Assembly: GCA_001604185.1 (NCBI GenBank)
Contig: LVAV01000022.1
Span: 62,851-126,850 of the forward strand
DNA from: Clostridiales bacterium Firm_16
GTDB taxonomy: Bacteria > Bacillota > Clostridia > Saccharofermentanales > Saccharofermentanaceae
DNA: 64,000 bases
Reading direction: 5' to 3'
Shown here: piece after piece, positions 1-7,925 of the stretch
Numbering within the stretch: position 1 is the first letter of the stretch
Layout: every line of letters begins with the position of its first letter
Made by a program: the position numbers and the translations under genes
Notes under the pieces: model-generated
What the model saw: the letters and a program-made list of their open reading frames with translations, nothing else
The model's database searches: none
What the model was told of the DNA's origin: nothing

Positions 1-411
1 ATAATTGATACGGTCGACGGGATCGACTTTGAGGAAGTAGCTGAAATCCTTTCTTTCTATGGGTTGAGCAATCTGGATGCGAAAACACAGAGGACCGTAT
101 TTGAGAACAGCTATGTAACGATTTTCATCAAAACTGATGAAAAATTGATTGGGGTCGGACGAGCCATATCTGATGGTATCACGCATGCCGCGATCTTTAA
201 CATTGCCGTGAGAGATGAGTACAGAGGTCACGGGATAGGTAAGAGAATCGTTGACGAGATCTTGAAAAGAGTAGAGGGATGTAACGTTACCTTGTATACA
301 CACCCGAAGCACATCGGACTATATGAGCATTGGGGATTTAAGAGACTTAAGACGGCTTATGTCATATTTCATGATGAGTCGCATTATAAAGAAGCGGGTT
401 TTATCGACTGA
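1..411 (+). CDS. GNAT N-acetyltransferase, 5' end outside window
   Basis: The reading frame is open from base 1, so the TTG at 64 is probably not the real start and the gene begins upstream. The visible part is the core of a GCN5-related acetyltransferase. A strand with IGVGRAISDG is followed by the acetyl-CoA binding loop RGHGIGKRIV (the R/Q-x-x-G-x-G/A signature) and a C-terminal EHWGFKR segment, typical of the last helix and strand of the fold. Such enzymes move an acetyl group from acetyl-CoA to an amine; the substrate cannot be read from sequence. A MerR-type promoter follows the stop codon, so this gene is not in the operon after it. Confidence 0.8.
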   Translation: MIDTVDGIDFEEVAEILSFYGLSNLDAKTQRTVFENSYVTIFIKTDEKLIGVGRAISDGITHAAIFNIAVRDEYRGHGIGKRIVDEILKRVEGCNVTLYTHPKHIGLYEHWGFKRLKTAYVIFHDESHYKEAGFID

Positions 412-436
412 TTCGTCTTCTTTTGCAGAATAACTC

Positions 437-467
437 TTGACTTAGAGTTAACTCCAAGTTGTAGAAT
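437..467 (+). promoter_or_regulatory. MerR-type promoter/operator with 19-bp spacer (copy 1)
   Basis: TTGACT (437-442) and TAGAAT (462-467) are separated by 19 bp, too long for unaided sigma-A and the hallmark of promoters remodelled by MerR-family activators. The spacer holds the dyad CTTAGAGTTAACTCCAAG. A near-identical element lies at 6237-6267. It should drive the dehydrogenase-lipoprotein-flavodoxin operon. No merR gene lies in the window. Confidence 0.75.
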
Positions 468-507
468 GAAGTTGTGATCAGGAAAATTCTGCAAGGAGGA
501 GTAAAAC

Positions 508-1674
508 ATGTTAGGTAATTTCAGTTATAAGAACGCAACAAAGCTCTATTTCGGAGATGATTCACTTCAGTTTTTAAACGAGGAACTTCCGAAATACGGA
601 GAGAACGTCCAGCTCATCTATGGCGGCGGTTCGATCAAGAAGAACGGTCTCTACGATGAGATCGTGAAGATCCTTAAGGATAACGGAAAAACGATCGTGG
701 AGGATGGCGGTGTTATGCCGAATCCGACGGTCGAAAAGCTCCGTGAAGGCATCAAGATCGCGCGTGACAACAAAGTCAATCTGCTTCTTGCGGTAGGTGG
801 CGGTTCCTGCTGCGACTACGCGAAGGCGGTATCCGTTTCCGTTCACTGTGACGAGGATCCATGGGACAAATACTATATCCGTTTTGAAGAGCCGACATGT
901 GAGATCGTTCCTGTCGGATGCGTGCTGACTATGGCCGGAACGGGTTCCGAGATGAATGCGGGTTCCGTCATTACGAACCATGAACAGAAACTGAAGGTCG
1001 GCCACGTTTTCGGTGAAGAAGTCATGCCGAAGTTTTCGATCCTGAATCCGAAATATACTTTCTCTCTTCCGAAGAGACAGATGGTAGCGGGTATCTACGA
1101 TATCTTTAATCACATCTGCGAACAGTACTTCTCAGGTGAAGACGATAACACGAGTGATTATCTCTCGGAAGCTCTGATGAAGTCCGTTGTACACAGTTCT
1201 CTGATCGCGATCGAGAATACGGAGGATTACGAAGCAAGATCCAACATCATGTGGACAGCGACATGGGCGTTGAATACGCTTATTGCAAAAGGTAAAACTA
1301 CGGACTGGATGGTCCATATGCTCGGCCAGGCTGCAGGCGCTTACACCGACGCGACCCACGGTATGACATTGTCTGCCGTATCTCTCCCGTACTATCGATT
1401 CATCATGCCATATGGCCTAAAGAAGTTTGTCCGCTTTGCAGAGGAAGTATGGAATGTTTCTCCTTCCGGAAAGACAGACGAACAGATTGCGGAAGAAGGT
1501 ATTCGGGAGATGGAGAAGTGGATGCGTAGAATCGGTGTCGCGATGAGTCTTTCCGAACTCGGAGCTACAGAAGACATGATCGATGGAATCGCCGACGCGA
1601 CATTCATCCTCGAGGGCGGCTACAAGGTGCTCACTAAAGATGAAGTGAAGCAGATCCTTAAGGAGAGTTTGTAA
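508..1674 (+). CDS. iron-containing alcohol dehydrogenase (butanol dehydrogenase type)
   Basis: A group III iron-dependent, NAD(P)H-linked alcohol/aldehyde oxidoreductase of 388 residues, the usual family length. Visible are the nucleotide-binding GGGS (about residues 97-100), GTGSEMN (144-150), and the likely metal ligands D198, H202, H270 and H284 in the segments YDIFNH, WMVHMLGQ and DATHGMTLS. The sequence is closest to the BdhA/YqdH-like branch that reduces aldehydes. A strong AAGGAGGAG site precedes the ATG. It is first in an operon with a cyclophilin-like lipoprotein (10-bp gap) and a flavodoxin, under the MerR-type promoter at 437-467. This suggests response to aldehyde, electrophile or redox stress; that part is inference. 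Confidence 0.9.
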   Translation: MLGNFSYKNATKLYFGDDSLQFLNEELPKYGENVQLIYGGGSIKKNGLYDEIVKILKDNGKTIVEDGGVMPNPTVEKLREGIKIARDNKVNLLLAVGGGSCCDYAKAVSVSVHCDEDPWDKYYIRFEEPTCEIVPVGCVLTMAGTGSEMNAGSVITNHEQKLKVGHVFGEEVMPKFSILNPKYTFSLPKRQMVAGIYDIFNHICEQYFSGEDDNTSDYLSEALMKSVVHSSLIAIENTEDYEARSNIMWTATWALNTLIAKGKTTDWMVHMLGQAAGAYTDATHGMTLSAVSLPYYRFIMPYGLKKFVRFAEEVWNVSPSGKTDEQIAEEGIREMEKWMRRIGVAMSLSELGATEDMIDGIADATFILEGGYKVLTKDEVKQILKESL

Positions 1675-1683
1675 GGTGATAAT

Positions 1684-2256
1684 ATGGTAAAAAGACTGGT
1701 ATCTATTATCTGCTGCCTGAGTATGGTGGATATGCTCGGGGCCTGCAGTAAGTCCACCAAAGAGAGCAGTTCTTCCGAAACAACTACATCGTCTACGGCA
1801 GTAATTGAGACGACAGCGGAAGAAACGACGACTCAGGCATCGGACACTACGGCAACAAGCAGTGAAGACGAAGTAAAAGAGCGGATCGAGAGCATGAAAG
1901 AAGAGAGCAATATGGTACTTAAGATCAATGATCAGACCATTAAAGTGGAATGGGAAGAGAACGAATCGGCTGCTGCCCTTAAAGACCTGTGCTCGAGTGC
2001 TCCGATAACGATTGAAATGTCGAAGTACGGCGGATTTGAACAGGTAGGATCGCTTGGAACAAGTCTTCCGAGAAACGATGAGCAGATGACAACTTCACCT
2101 GGCGATATCGTTCTTTATTCCGGAAATCAGATCGTAGTCTTTTACGGCTCGAACTCCTGGAGTTACACCAGACTCGGAAAGATACAGGGTATGAGCGAAG
2201 CAAAGCTTACAGATCTTCTTAGCTCAGCAGATGTGACGATTAGTATCAGTCTTTAA
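1684..2256 (+). CDS. lipoprotein with cyclophilin-like domain
   Basis: A 190-residue exported lipoprotein. A short hydrophobic leader ends in the lipobox LGAC, so the mature protein would begin at a lipidated cysteine. A Ser/Thr/Glu-rich linker of about 50 residues follows. The C-terminal ~115 residues (from MVLKINDQ) look like the small bacterial cyclophilin-like fold, with the characteristic PGDIVLYSGNQIVVFYG run and a glycine-rich GSLGTSLP turn. Catalytic prolyl isomerase residues are not obvious. Stand-alone domains of this family often sit beside flavodoxins and dehydrogenases, as here. Function is unknown; a redox-related ligand role at the cell surface is only a guess. Confidence 0.75.
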   Translation: MVKRLVSIICCLSMVDMLGACSKSTKESSSSETTTSSTAVIETTAEETTTQASDTTATSSEDEVKERIESMKEESNMVLKINDQTIKVEWEENESAAALKDLCSSAPITIEMSKYGGFEQVGSLGTSLPRNDEQMTTSPGDIVLYSGNQIVVFYGSNSWSYTRLGKIQGMSEAKLTDLLSSADVTISISL

Positions 2257-2271
2257 TCGGAGGTAATGACT

Positions 2272-2748
2272 ATGACAAAAGCATTAGTAGCATATTTCAG
2301 CGCAAGTGGAGTCACGGCAAAGGTAGCAGAAAATCTTGCCAAAGCAATCGGCGCAGATCTTTATGAGATCGCTCCGGAGGTTCCATACACAGACGAGGAT
2401 CTGAACTGGATGGATAAAAAATCCAGAAGCACAGTCGAGATGAAAGACAGATCCTGTCGTCCGGCCATCGGAACGAAAGTCGAGAACATGGAGCAGTATG
2501 ACACGGTATTCGTAGGATTCCCGATCTGGTGGTACAGGGAACCGTCGATCATTGATACTTTTATGGAAAGCTACGATTTCAGTGGAAAGACAGTTATCCC
2601 GTTTGCCACATCCGGAGGATCGGGACTTGGTGATTCTTTTAAGAACATGCAGGCATTAGCTCCGGCATCAATCGTAAAGGACGGTAAGAAGTTTGCTCCT
2701 TCCACATCAGAAGTAAGTCTTAAGGAGTGGGCGGAACAGTATATCTAA
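2272..2748 (+). CDS. flavodoxin
   Basis: A 158-residue FMN-binding electron carrier. The N-terminus KALVAYFSASGVTAKVAENLA is the flavodoxin phosphate-binding loop region (normally T/S-x-T-G-x-T; here SASGVT). The motif FVGFPIWWYREPSIIDTF is typical of the flavodoxin-like reductase branch that pairs with dehydrogenases and cyclophilin-like proteins. I prefer the ATG at 2272 to the one at 2266, because CGGAGG ends about 8 bases before 2272 but only 2 bases before 2266. It is the last gene of the three-gene operon; no clear terminator follows, but an exceptional hairpin lies downstream at 2835-2887. Confidence 0.88.
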   Translation: MTKALVAYFSASGVTAKVAENLAKAIGADLYEIAPEVPYTDEDLNWMDKKSRSTVEMKDRSCRPAIGTKVENMEQYDTVFVGFPIWWYREPSIIDTFMESYDFSGKTVIPFATSGGSGLGDSFKNMQALAPASIVKDGKKFAPSTSEVSLKEWAEQYI

Positions 2749-2834
2749 GTATCAAAAACCTGGGGTATGAAACCCGGAAACTATTGAGAATCGGACGTGG
2801 TTACATTTAGTCCTGTCATCCGCAACAAAAGAGG

Positions 2835-2887
2835 TGAAGTTCCCCCCATTTTTGTACAGCGATGTACAATGAATGGGGGGAACTTCA
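2835..2887. repeat. long near-perfect inverted repeat (hairpin)
   Basis: Arms at 2835-2850 and 2872-2887 are perfectly complementary over 16 bases (core GAAGTTCCCCCCATT). They enclose a second dyad, TTGTAC (2852-2857) with GTACAA (2864-2869), around a 6-base loop. Only one base on the left and two on the right are unpaired. No U-tract follows on either strand, so it is not a standard intrinsic terminator. It lies between the flavodoxin gene and a lipoprotein gene. Confidence 0.85.
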
Positions 2888-2944
2888 TATGTGTGGTATT
2901 ATATGTTGGAAAACAAATGTGTCTGTTATACAAGGAGAATTACT

Positions 2945-3598
2945 ATGCGAAAAGCACTATGCGTTTTTCTTTCGTTTGCTATGATCCTCGCGACGGGATG
3001 TTATCGGAAAAAAGATGATATGCCTTACGGTTATAAGACGGCCAAAGAATATGCAGAGGTCTGGTGTGGACCATGCAAAGAGATCGACAGTTATACGGCG
3101 GCAGAACATGATGACGGATCAAAAGTGAAGATCACGGTTCTGGAAGATAAAGAATACGGGTTTACTTATCGCGTCGAGGCGCTGAACACTGCGCAGCATA
3201 AAAACGATTGGTCCTATGTGAGTGGTGAATTCGATTACGAATATTTGAAAGTATTCTTGGAAGAAACGGATTATTCAGAACTCATCGATAAGTATGATCT
3301 GAGGATCGAGCAGAGCCAACTCGAGCCGGCTAAAACAGAAGGGATGGTCATGCCCTATAACGCAACGATCAAATTCTATTCGGATCAGGTCCTGACTATG
3401 GAACAACAGGCTGAGATATTCGATTATACATATTCTTCACTGGAAGAATTCGATAAGAAAAGGCAGCACTTCACAAGAACGTATTCATGCACCAGTGTGT
3501 ACATGCATATCTTTTGCAAGCCTACCGAGAAGGAAGAGGCAACCGGCAAGAAATACGGAGGTGAATCCGGCAGATACGGATACAAGTACAAGAAATGA
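2945..3598 (+). CDS. lipoprotein of unknown function
   Basis: The ATG at 2945 is preceded by AAGGAG with good spacing and gives a clean lipoprotein signal: MRKA, a hydrophobic stretch and the lipobox ATGC. The frame is open further upstream, but that would put about 24 residues before the signal peptide, so the shorter form is favoured (217 residues). The mature part is hydrophilic, rich in Glu, Lys and Tyr, with predicted beta strands and no motif I recognise. It ends in a basic Gly/Tyr/Lys tail. Anchoring to the outer face of the membrane is likely; role unknown. Confidence 0.7.
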   Translation: MRKALCVFLSFAMILATGCYRKKDDMPYGYKTAKEYAEVWCGPCKEIDSYTAAEHDDGSKVKITVLEDKEYGFTYRVEALNTAQHKNDWSYVSGEFDYEYLKVFLEETDYSELIDKYDLRIEQSQLEPAKTEGMVMPYNATIKFYSDQVLTMEQQAEIFDYTYSSLEEFDKKRQHFTRTYSCTSVYMHIFCKPTEKEEATGKKYGGESGRYGYKYKK

Positions 3599-3666
3599 AC
3601 CTTTAATATGTAGCAACGTATAGTTGTCATATAAGAGGTGAAAATATGGAGAGATAGATCTTTACA

Positions 3667-3953
3667 ATGCGTACCGAAAAAGAAATGATGGATTTGATTC
3701 TTGCTACTGCGCAAAATGATGACAGAATTCACGCAGTATATATGAATGGCTTTCGGATGAAGAGTGGAAGACCTATTTCAGTACGTATTGTGGAGCAGAT
3801 GCTGAGCAGATGTGGACGGCTGTTGATACTATGTGTGATTTATTTGAAGATACTGCTTTGATGATCGCTGAAAAGAATGGTTTTGATTACAACAGTACAG
3901 AATCATCGAATTGCCGAAACTTTCTTATTAGAGTGAGACATGACCAGGTTTGA
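3667..3953 (+). pseudogene. remnant of aminoglycoside 6-adenylyltransferase (ANT(6)/AadE-like)
   Basis: The first ~28 codons read MRTEKEMMDLILATAQNDDRI...VYMNG, the recognisable start of ANT(6) streptomycin adenylyltransferases. Right after VYMNG the sequence switches to another frame, in which codons from about 3745 to the TGA at 3951-3953 give EWLSDEEWKTYFSTYCG ... MWTAVDTMCDLFEDTALMIAE ... NCRNFLIRVRHDQV. This matches the C-terminal helical part of the same family. About 190 central codons, including most of the nucleotidyltransferase active site, are missing, so one internal deletion with a frame change is the simplest history. The product cannot be active. This relic is all I see between 3599 and 4015. 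Confidence 0.8.
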
Positions 3954-4015
3954 TTGACAGAAACGGGATTTGTGTATACCATAATCCTATTAATGCAGTA
4001 GGTGAATGAAACAGC

Positions 4016-4786
4016 ATGGTAAACCGATTTTCAAGAACTGAATTATTACTGGGAAAGCCCGCGATGGAACATCTGGCTGAATGCCGCGTTGCGGTATTCG
4101 GTATAGGCGGAGTCGGTGGATATGTGTGTGAAGCACTGGCTCGAAGCGGTGTAGGTGCTTTTGACCTGATCGACGATGACAAAGTCTGCGAATCAAATAT
4201 AAACCGGCAGATCATTGCCACCAGTAAGACAGTCGGCAGATATAAGACAGAAGTTATGCAGGAACGTATTCTGGACATCAATCCGGATGCGGAAGTGAAC
4301 ACCCATACATGCTTTTTCCTTCCCGAAAATGCTTCGGATTTTCCCTTTGATAAGTACGATTATGTAATCGATGCTATCGATACTGTCACAGCTAAGATCG
4401 AACTGGTCATGCAGTGCCAGAAAGCCGGGGTACCGATCATCAGTTCAATGGGCACGGGTAATAAACTGGATCCGACGAAGTTCCGTGTGGCCGATATCTA
4501 CAAGACCCAGATGGACCCTCTGGCAAAAGTTATGCGCCGCGAATTGAAAAAGAGAGGCGTGAAGAAGCTGAAAGTCGTCTATTCGGAAGAGGAGGCGATT
4601 CGTCCGATTGAGACTGGCGACAACCAGGATGACGGTAGCACTGCTTCCGAAACAGATCGCCCTGGCAGTAAGCGCAGAGCCACTCCCGCAAGTACCGCCT
4701 TTGTTCCTTCTGTTGCAGGATTGATCATTGCAGGAGAAGTCATCAAAGATCTGACGAGCGAATATGGAAGGAACAACAATGAATAA
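4016..4786 (+). CDS. tcdA: tRNA threonylcarbamoyladenosine dehydratase
   Basis: A ThiF/E1-like ATP-dependent enzyme of 256 residues, the usual TcdA/CsdL length. It cyclises t6A37 to ct6A37 in tRNAs that read ANN codons. Visible are the Rossmann ATP loop GIGGVGGYVCEALARSGVG, the acidic DLIDDDKVCESNINRQ segment, DAIDTVTAK, SSMGTGNKLDPTK and the C-terminal FVPSVAGLIIAGEVI. The 3' end overlaps the start of larE by 8 bases, so the two are translationally coupled. The ribosome site is weak. A less specific HesA/MoeB/ThiF name is possible, but the overall pattern fits TcdA. Confidence 0.88.
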   Translation: MVNRFSRTELLLGKPAMEHLAECRVAVFGIGGVGGYVCEALARSGVGAFDLIDDDKVCESNINRQIIATSKTVGRYKTEVMQERILDINPDAEVNTHTCFFLPENASDFPFDKYDYVIDAIDTVTAKIELVMQCQKAGVPIISSMGTGNKLDPTKFRVADIYKTQMDPLAKVMRRELKKRGVKKLKVVYSEEEAIRPIETGDNQDDGSTASETDRPGSKRRATPASTAFVPSVAGLIIAGEVIKDLTSEYGRNNNE

Positions 4787-5621
4787 ATCTGTACATGATC
4801 TGACAGCAGAACAGCTGAAAAAATACGATGACCTGAAAGAACTGCTGAAAAGCTACGGAAGTGTAGCCGTTGCTTTTTCAAGTGGTGTTGACTCGACATT
4901 TCTCTTATATGCGGCAAAAGAAGCCCTGGGTGACCGGGTCATTGCTATATCTGCGAAGTCCTGTTCCTTTCCCGAAAGAGAACTGAACGAGGCAAAAGAA
5001 TTCTGCCAGGCGCATCAGATCCGTCATATCATATTCGATTCCGAAGAACTGGATATCGAGGGCTTTTCACAGAATCCCAAGAACAGATGCTATATCTGTA
5101 AACGCGAGCTGTTTGAGAAGATCATTAAGATCGCAGCGGAGAAAGGCATCACGGTGATCGCGGAAGGATCCAATCTGGACGATAACGGAGACTATCGCCC
5201 CGGTCTTCAGGCTGTCGCTGAGTTAGGGATTAAGAGTCCTCTTCGCACCATCGGTTTTACTAAAGACGATATCCGCGCACTTTCCCGGCATCTTGGTCTG
5301 CCGACATGGGAGAAACCGTCCTTTGCCTGTCTTGCTTCCAGATTTGTTTATGGAGAGACTATTACTAAGGAAAAACTCGGAATGGTGGATAAGGCAGAAC
5401 AACTGTTACTGGATCTTGGATTTCATCAGGTGCGCGTGCGCATTCATGGTACCATGGCAAGAATAGAGATCCTGCCGGAGGAGTTTCCTAAGCTTATCAG
5501 TGATGACGTCCGTAATAGAGTCACGGCAGCATTTAAATCCTTTGGATTCACCTATGTCTCAATGGACTTGATTGGTTACCGGACCGGGAGCATGAACGAA
5601 GTGATCGAGACCTTGGGGTAA
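4779..5621 (+). CDS. larE: ATP-dependent sacrificial sulfur transferase LarE
   Basis: A PP-loop ATPase of 280 residues. LarE adenylates the carboxylates of the nickel-pincer precursor and gives up its own cysteine sulfur to build the lactate racemase cofactor. The PP-loop SSGVDST is at residues 34-40 and the conserved SFACLASRF has the sacrificial Cys at about 184; CYICKREL is also present. I chose the ATG at 4779 because GGAAGGAA lies about 7 bases before it; the upstream ATG at 4764 has no site. It overlaps the tcdA stop. larA, larB and larC are not in the window, so it either works with distant partners or serves another sulfur-insertion step. Confidence 0.87.
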   Translation: MNKSVHDLTAEQLKKYDDLKELLKSYGSVAVAFSSGVDSTFLLYAAKEALGDRVIAISAKSCSFPERELNEAKEFCQAHQIRHIIFDSEELDIEGFSQNPKNRCYICKRELFEKIIKIAAEKGITVIAEGSNLDDNGDYRPGLQAVAELGIKSPLRTIGFTKDDIRALSRHLGLPTWEKPSFACLASRFVYGETITKEKLGMVDKAEQLLLDLGFHQVRVRIHGTMARIEILPEEFPKLISDDVRNRVTAAFKSFGFTYVSMDLIGYRTGSMNEVIETLG

Positions 5622-5658
5622 AGACGGTGAAATGGAACTGGCAACCTTTGAAAAGTTA

Positions 5659-6108
5659 TCAGGTCATATAAGTCTTATTCAGTGATTCATCGAAAAACTT
5701 GCAGCGGATTATCTTGTCATCGCCGTATTCTCTTCGAAAGTACTCGCGGTCAAGATAATCCCTGAATCCGATGGAAGATCCACACCAGTTTTCTACCCCG
5801 TCTACATCCCGGAAACGGCCTACAGAGCATATTTTGCTGTCTAAAAGATCTTCTAAGATCTCACGGAATTCCCGCATGTTCTCCTTACTATCCGGCAAAT
5901 AATGGCCGTGCCAGTCTCCGAAATAGATCGTATATTCATTGGCCAGATCCAGGATCAGTTTGCTGTTTCCGTTAAACACCTGTATGTTCGTGAACCAAAC
6001 TTGTTCCTGATTATCAAACCCCTCATCGATCTTGCATTCGAAACCACGCGTCTCTATGATATTTCGAATCTCTGTTATGGTTACGATAGCATCATTTCTA
6101 TTCTTCAT
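5659..6108 (-). CDS. hypothetical protein, possible small immunity-like protein
   Basis: 149 residues, acidic, no signal peptide and no membrane segment. Visible are a helical N-terminus (TITEIRNIIETRGF), a beta-rich middle with YTIYFGDWHGHYLP, and an Arg/Asp/Tyr-rich C-terminus (FRDYLDREYFRREYGDD). I do not recognise the family. Size, charge and single-gene setting resemble orphan immunity proteins of polymorphic toxin systems, but no toxin gene is next to it, so this is a weak guess. It is convergent with larE (37-bp gap) and divergent from the membrane protein gene at 6336. Confidence 0.55.
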   Translation of the reverse strand: MKNRNDAIVTITEIRNIIETRGFECKIDEGFDNQEQVWFTNIQVFNGNSKLILDLANEYTIYFGDWHGHYLPDSKENMREFREILEDLLDSKICSVGRFRDVDGVENWCGSSIGFRDYLDREYFRREYGDDKIIRCKFFDESLNKTYMT

Positions 6109-6236
6109 TTTCCCTCGATATGACTCCCATCTTGTAGTTCTCTCAGATACCTGGCTCTGTTTGTATTATGATTGTACCCCAAATGTAGTGCTTGATGCAT
6201 GAAAAACATGATACAACGTCTTTTTCTTTAAAATGC

Positions 6237-6267
6237 TTGACTTAGTGTTAATCCTAAGTTGTAGAAT
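6237..6267 (+). promoter_or_regulatory. MerR-type promoter/operator with 19-bp spacer (copy 2)
   Basis: TTGACT (6237-6242) and TAGAAT (6262-6267) are again 19 bp apart, with the dyad CTTAGTGTTAATCCTAAG between them. It differs from the element at 437-467 at only a few dyad bases and continues with the same GTAGAATGAA. It would drive the membrane protein gene at 6336, placing it in the same regulon as the dehydrogenase operon. Confidence 0.72.
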
Positions 6268-6335
6268 GAATGTGTATGTGAGAATCATCTCTGACAGGAG
6301 TAAAGCTTGTTCGGTATTCTCAGTGAGGAAAAATA

Positions 6336-7925
6336 ATGATCAAGATCATCGGATTATGGGTAGTGGGTATCTTATTCAGCTTGGCCGGTATAGTTGCAAA
6401 AGAACAGTACCAGCTTGCTCAGCGTATAAAGAATTTCTTTCTGACAGTCTTTTTGTTCCTGACTTTGCTGATCCAACTGAACGCCATCTATTCCGTTGCG
6501 TTGAAATCTCCATTTGTTGCCGTGATCGCAATCGCGTTTTTCGACATCTATTGGTTCTATTTTGCCCCCTTTCATCCAAACAGTGACGCGGCAGGAAACG
6601 GCATGGCTATGGGTTTTCGATCGCTTTTTAACAATGCCGCGGGCATATTCCTCGGTGTGATCTCCTACCTTTTTATCAAGTTCTTCAAGCCGGATGGAAG
6701 ACCTTGGGGACTGTATATTGTTTTGGCGATAGCCGCATGCATTGGAATTCGCAATATGCTGGTGAACCGGCATTCGTATTTATACGGTGATGAATTTGAT
6801 GAAAAGGCAAGATGGGCGCATATACGCAGGGAAGACTATAGGAAATCTTTGTTTCGGGCAAAGATGCTGGAGAAAAATGACGCATGGGAGGGAAAAGAAC
6901 TTGATGCGGCTCCGGTAGAGCTCACGCACTGGATCGTGTATGACAGTAACGAAATAATGATCCAGACATTCAGACAGCTTTGCTGTTTTCCTTTGGAGGG
7001 ACGATTTGCATTTGAGACAGGAACGGTCGAAATGACCCGGACCGGATTGATAAGTGGACGTCTCGGATACGCAAGTAAATTTTCCGGGATCAATACTAAA
7101 CCTTCGTTTGTTCCCAGCCATGTGGTACTCGCATGGTATGATCTTTCTGACGGAAATGCTTACAAATTTGATGCGGATTTACCGGGTGAACTGAATCACT
7201 ATTTTGATGATACGGAGCGGTTTGCTGAGGATGACATTGAATTCCGCATCCTTCCAAAAGGCAAAGTCGTCATGTTCCATAACCGGCACAATCAGATACA
7301 CAATATCATGCTCGATCATCCATTGCAGGGTCAGGTGACAAATGAGTATGAGCTGGCTGTTTCCGAGTTCTTAAAGGAGAAAGAAAGCTATATCAAGACG
7401 CATGAGAGAATTGGTGAGAAGATCGATGAAACAATTGAGATGCCCTCACTTGACACCCTCAACAATTACATGAAGCATTTCCACTATACGATACGATTCC
7501 AGGCGGAGGACAACCGTTACAATATTACCAAAACCATCTGCAACTTTTTCAATGGGGAAAAGATCCTGTCCGGCGGAGAATGGAAAGTAGAGATGGATCC
7601 GTCACGTCTGAAAGATGTGTTCCTGCGTTTTGAAGATAAGATTCACAGATACTCCTGCTTCGTGTATTTCAGCGAAGCGGAAATGCTAAGTGCTTTTGAA
7701 AAAGTATTTGCTAAGCATGACGAATCCGAGCAAGTAGAATTCATCATTCAGGTTGGAGACAAAAAGAATGATTTCTCATTTTCTTTCAAGGCAGGCGAGC
7801 AGTACTATCCGCTGAAAGAAACGGAGATACGTCTATACATGAACAATGAAGAGGACGAAGGCATGCTTGTTTTTAAGAACTATAGGGGCAAGCGCAAAAA
7901 TCTGCTCCACTTTATGAGCCTGTAA
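6336..7925 (+). CDS. multi-pass membrane protein with large cytoplasmic domain, unknown function
   Basis: 529 residues. About four hydrophobic segments fill residues 1-145 (GLWVVGILFSLAGIV, FLTVFLFLTLLIQL, VAVIAIAFFDIYWFY, GIFLGVISYLFIKFF and WGLYIVLAIAACIGI are candidates). The remaining ~380 residues are hydrophilic. The segment from WIVYDSNEIMIQ to VLAWYDLSDGNAYKFDADLPGEL looks somewhat like the DUF2931 type of domain, but I am not sure. The ATG follows GAGGAAAAATA. The MerR-type promoter at 6237-6267 precedes it. Its 3' end overlaps the convergent lipoprotein gene by 14 bp. Function unknown. Confidence 0.65.
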   Translation: MIKIIGLWVVGILFSLAGIVAKEQYQLAQRIKNFFLTVFLFLTLLIQLNAIYSVALKSPFVAVIAIAFFDIYWFYFAPFHPNSDAAGNGMAMGFRSLFNNAAGIFLGVISYLFIKFFKPDGRPWGLYIVLAIAACIGIRNMLVNRHSYLYGDEFDEKARWAHIRREDYRKSLFRAKMLEKNDAWEGKELDAAPVELTHWIVYDSNEIMIQTFRQLCCFPLEGRFAFETGTVEMTRTGLISGRLGYASKFSGINTKPSFVPSHVVLAWYDLSDGNAYKFDADLPGELNHYFDDTERFAEDDIEFRILPKGKVVMFHNRHNQIHNIMLDHPLQGQVTNEYELAVSEFLKEKESYIKTHERIGEKIDETIEMPSLDTLNNYMKHFHYTIRFQAEDNRYNITKTICNFFNGEKILSGGEWKVEMDPSRLKDVFLRFEDKIHRYSCFVYFSEAEMLSAFEKVFAKHDESEQVEFIIQVGDKKNDFSFSFKAGEQYYPLKETEIRLYMNNEEDEGMLVFKNYRGKRKNLLHFMSL

